64,000 nt of DNA, taken from positions 2,232,001 through 2,296,000 of the forward strand of contig NZ_CP180208.1 of assembly GCF_047553045.1 (NCBI RefSeq). Direction: 5' to 3'. Positions 61,536-64,000 of the stretch are shown here, in pieces. The DNA is from Sphingomonas_L flavalba_A (GTDB lineage: Bacteria > Pseudomonadota > Alphaproteobacteria > Sphingomonadales > Sphingomonadaceae). Every line of letters starts with the position of its first letter. Within the stretch, counting starts at the first letter, position 1. Made by a program: the position numbers and the translations under genes. A model generated the notes under the pieces. The model did not search any database, had not been told where the DNA came from, and saw only the letters and a list, made by a program, of their open reading frames with translations.

Positions 61536-63017
61536 ATGACGATACGGACGATCGCCGTCATCGGGGCCGGCGCCATGGGTTCCGGGATCGCCCAGGTGGC
61601 TTTGTCGGCGGGCGTAACGGTCATTCTGCACGACCTCGCCGACGCCGCGCGCGAGGCAGCGCGAGACTCGATCCTCGCCCGCCTGAAGCGACTGGTCGAA
61701 AAGGGCGTTCATCCGGCCGGGTTCGTCGAGGATGCGGACCAGCGGCTGACGCTTGCACCACAGCTTGTCGACGTGGCGCCCGCCGACGTCGTCATCGAGG
61801 CGGTGATCGAGCAGCTCGCCGTCAAGCAAACCCTCTTCGCCGATCTCGAACGGATCGTGCGCGACGATACGATACTGGCGACCAACACGTCATCGCTGTC
61901 GGTTGCGGCCATTGCGCGCGATTGCCGCCGCAAAGACCGGGTCTGCGGTCTGCACTTCTTCAACCCCGTTCCCATCATGAAGCTCGTCGAGGTGATCGTG
62001 CATCCCGGGATCGATCCGGCGGTTCAGGAAGCGGCGGTGAGCCTGGCTCGGCAGCTTGGCAAAGTTCCTGTCACCGTGCGCGATGGCCCAGGCTTTCTGG
62101 TTAATCTGGGCGGCCGCGCCTATACCACCGAAGCACTGCACGCGGCCGAGGAACGCATTGCCGACCCCGCCACGATCGACTCGATCCTGCGCGATGGGGC
62201 GGGCTTCCGCATGGGGCCGTTCGAACTGATGGACCTCACCGGGATCGACGTGAATTTTCCCGCCACGTCGTTCATTTACGAGGGCTATCAGCACGATCCA
62301 CGGATCAGAACCACCCCGTTGCACGCAGCAATGTTCAATGCCGGCCGTTTCGGGCGAAAGACCGGGCTGGGATTTCACGACTATTCCGCCGCGCCGGCGG
62401 CGCCCGGCCCGGCGGCGGTTGAGGAGCCGGCCGGGCAGCCCGCCGCATTCCGTTTCCGCGCGCCGGCCGGTGGCGCCGCGCTCGCAAGTCTGCGCGGCTT
62501 CGCCGACGCGCATCACGACGATGCCGAAACCGTGCTCGTCACGCCACTGGGCGAGGATGCCGCCTCGATTACCGCCAGACTGGGGCTTGATCCGGCGCGC
62601 GTGGTGGCAATCGACCTGACCGGGATCGACCGCGATCATGTTACGCTGACCGCGCCGCTGGGTGGAGCGCAGGCGATCGCATCATGCGCGGCATGGCTGC
62701 GTCAGCAAGGCTACCGGGTTGCAGTTATCGGCGACTCGCCTGGCTTCGTGCTGCAGCGGGTGCTGGCGATGATCGCCAATCTGGGTTGCGAGATGGCGCA
62801 GATCGGCATCGGCACGCCCGATGATATCGATACCGCAATGAAGCTTGCCCAGAACTATCCGCTCGGCCCGTTCGAAATCGTCGAGAAGCTGGGCGCCGCG
62901 ACCGTCCTCGAGATCCTGCAGAACCTGCAGGCAGTGTCCGGTTCAGATCGTTACCGTCCCAGCCTGTGGCTGCGTCGCCGCGCGTTGCTGAACCGGTCGA
63001 TCCGGGAGGCCGATTGA
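61536..63017 (+). CDS. 3-hydroxyacyl-CoA dehydrogenase, two C-terminal domains (PaaH-like)
   Basis: The 493-aa enzyme oxidises a 3-hydroxyacyl-CoA to the 3-ketoacyl-CoA with NAD. It has IGAGAMGSGIAQVA (Rossmann loop), EAVIEQLAVKQ, NTSSLSVAAIA, HFFNPVPIMKLVEV (catalytic His region), and a first C-terminal domain near GPGFLVN. A linker region of about 80 residues precedes a second C-terminal domain (SPGFVLQRVLAMIANLG, LGPFEIVEKLG). ATG 61536 gives the usual MTIRTIAVIGAG start. The stop overlaps the next CoA-transferase start by one base (TGATG). Confidence 0.88.
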   Translation: MTIRTIAVIGAGAMGSGIAQVALSAGVTVILHDLADAAREAARDSILARLKRLVEKGVHPAGFVEDADQRLTLAPQLVDVAPADVVIEAVIEQLAVKQTLFADLERIVRDDTILATNTSSLSVAAIARDCRRKDRVCGLHFFNPVPIMKLVEVIVHPGIDPAVQEAAVSLARQLGKVPVTVRDGPGFLVNLGGRAYTTEALHAAEERIADPATIDSILRDGAGFRMGPFELMDLTGIDVNFPATSFIYEGYQHDPRIRTTPLHAAMFNAGRFGRKTGLGFHDYSAAPAAPGPAAVEEPAGQPAAFRFRAPAGGAALASLRGFADAHHDDAETVLVTPLGEDAASITARLGLDPARVVAIDLTGIDRDHVTLTAPLGGAQAIASCAAWLRQQGYRVAVIGDSPGFVLQRVLAMIANLGCEMAQIGIGTPDDIDTAMKLAQNYPLGPFEIVEKLGAATVLEILQNLQAVSGSDRYRPSLWLRRRALLNRSIREAD

Positions 63018-64000
63018 TGCAACCACCCCTGCATGGGCTGCGGGTCGTCGAGGGGGCCGCTTTTGTCGCCGGCCCAAGCTGCGCGTTGATGTTCGCCCAG
63101 CTCGGCGCAGAAGTGATCCGGTTCGATGCGATCGGCGGCGGGCCGGATTATGGGCGATGGCCACTCGCGCCGGACGGGGGCAGCCTATATTGGGAAGGCC
63201 TGAACAAGGGCAAGAAGTCGATCGCGGTTGACCTGCGCAACCCGGAGGGCCGTGCGCTGGCGCAGCGTTTGGCCACGGCGGGTGACGGACTGTTCGTCAC
63301 CAATTATCCGGCGGATGGTTTTCTGGCGCATCAGGCGCTGATTGCCCTTCGGGCCGACCTCATCTCGGTTCGCGTGATGGGGTGGCCGGACGGCCGCCAG
63401 GCCGTCGATTACACCGTCAATGCCGCAACCGGCTTTCCGCTGCTGACCGGCCCGCTCGATGCAACGGGCCCGGTCAATCACGTGCTGCCGGCCTGGGATC
63501 TGCTGACCGGCGCGCAGGCGGCGTTCGCCTTGCTTGCCGCACTGCGCGCGCGCGACTCCGGACACGGCGGACATGAGATACGGCTTGCGCTTTCCGACGT
63601 TGCGGCGGCGACGCTCGGCATGCTCGGCATGGTCGGCGAGGTGACAGGCGGCGCGCCGGCCCGTCCCCGCGCCGGCAACGATCTGTACGGCTTGTTCGGG
63701 CGCGACTTCGCGACCGCGGACGGCCAAACGATAATGATCGTCGCAATCACGCCGCGGCAGTGGACGGGCCTGGTCGGCCAGCTCGGCCTGAACGAAGCGG
63801 TCGGCGCGATCGAAGCCGAACATAATGTCAGTTTCGAACGGGACGAGGGCGCGCGCTATCGGCTTCGCGATCGATTGATCCCGCTGTTCGCGCGCGCAAT
63901 AGGCGAACGCACGCTCGAAACGCTCGGACCGGCGCTCGATCAGGCGGGCATGTGCTGGGCGCCATATCAAACGATGGCCGAGGCTGTCACCGACCCCGCC
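63017..64000 (+). CDS. Family III CoA-transferase, cut by the right edge
   Basis: The frame opens at ATG 63017, overlapping the previous stop by one base, and is still open at the right end, giving 328 visible residues. It has LRVVEGAAFVAGPSCALMFA, AEVIRFDAIGGG and NKGKKSIAVDLRNPEGRA in the CaiB/BaiF Rossmann half. The catalytic Asp is probably in VDYTVNAATGFP. The GRAGNDLYGLFGRDFATADG stretch is the start of the small domain. It is the fourth CoA-transferase gene in the block. Co-translation with the hydroxyacyl-CoA dehydrogenase suggests that they share a pathway. Confidence 0.85.
   Translation, partial: MQPPLHGLRVVEGAAFVAGPSCALMFAQLGAEVIRFDAIGGGPDYGRWPLAPDGGSLYWEGLNKGKKSIAVDLRNPEGRALAQRLATAGDGLFVTNYPADGFLAHQALIALRADLISVRVMGWPDGRQAVDYTVNAATGFPLLTGPLDATGPVNHVLPAWDLLTGAQAAFALLAALRARDSGHGGHEIRLALSDVAAATLGMLGMVGEVTGGAPARPRAGNDLYGLFGRDFATADGQTIMIVAITPRQWTGLVGQLGLNEAVGAIEAEHNVSFERDEGARYRLRDRLIPLFARAIGERTLETLGPALDQAGMCWAPYQTMAEAVTDPA

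Noticed and set aside
18343..64000. Calling the block a steroid-degradation cluster
   Set aside because: Side-chain-type enzymes are present, but ketosteroid dehydrogenase, KshA/B and meta-cleavage genes are absent from the window.
1..64000. CRISPR arrays, insertion sequences, phage genes, rRNA
   Set aside because: No regularly spaced repeats, transposase or integrase motifs, or rRNA sequence were recognised.

Overview
The window comes from a high-GC alphaproteobacterium, most likely a member of the Sphingomonadales. The reasons are the GC-rich codon use, DUF4139 proteins with a TonB-receptor-like VVTAQRR segment, the HWE-type sensor kinase, and dense CoA-dependent catabolic genes of a kind common in sphingomonads. 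This placement is inference; there is no rRNA or marker gene. No phage, transposase, integrase or CRISPR array was seen.

Region 1 (1-18 kb) deals with proteins and peptides. After two DUF4139 surface-type proteins comes a four-gene minus-strand operon: DHDPS-like deaminase, 4-hydroxyproline 2-epimerase, GntR regulator, APC permease. It faces a prolidase-type M24 peptidase. Next come an Ldh-family imino-acid reductase and a DUF885 peptidase, facing a secreted S10 carboxypeptidase. Two almost identical 18-bp palindromic sites (6491 and 10738) sit in the two divergent promoters and tie these genes into one probable hydroxyproline/prolyl-peptide regulon. A GlcG/HbpS-like protein, a quinone oxidoreductase, an HWE histidine kinase and a secreted M28 peptidase follow. 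The region ends at tRNA-Glu(CTC).

Region 2 (18.3-64 kb) is a dense catabolic block that starts right after the tRNA and runs off the right edge. It encodes two MFS transporters, four DapB-like dehydrogenases, a cyclase-family hydrolase, a sulfotransferase, a stand-alone E2 acyltransferase domain and an amidohydrolase. It also has an acyl-CoA synthetase, four family III CoA-transferases, two thiolases, an Ltp2/DUF35-type aldolase pair, four acyl-CoA dehydrogenase genes (one a tandem fusion), three crotonases, two SDRs and a 3-hydroxyacyl-CoA dehydrogenase. A P450, a Rieske oxygenase and a GMC oxidoreductase provide oxidation steps. Two FCD-type GntR regulators lie at 48.8 and 60.5 kb.

Together these genes look like a pathway that takes up a hydrophobic or polycyclic carboxylate or alcohol, oxidises it, makes a CoA thioester and shortens it by beta-oxidation and retro-aldol cleavage. 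The logic resembles steroid or bile-acid side-chain catabolism, but no steroid-ring genes (ketosteroid dehydrogenase, KshA, HsaC) are present, so the substrate is unknown. Two promoter motifs recur. AAAGAGRTAKAT-like boxes occur at eight places from 47 to 61 kb. TTTTAATAWY boxes occur at six places, five from 19 to 37 kb and one at 60.5 kb. Both suggest coordinated control.
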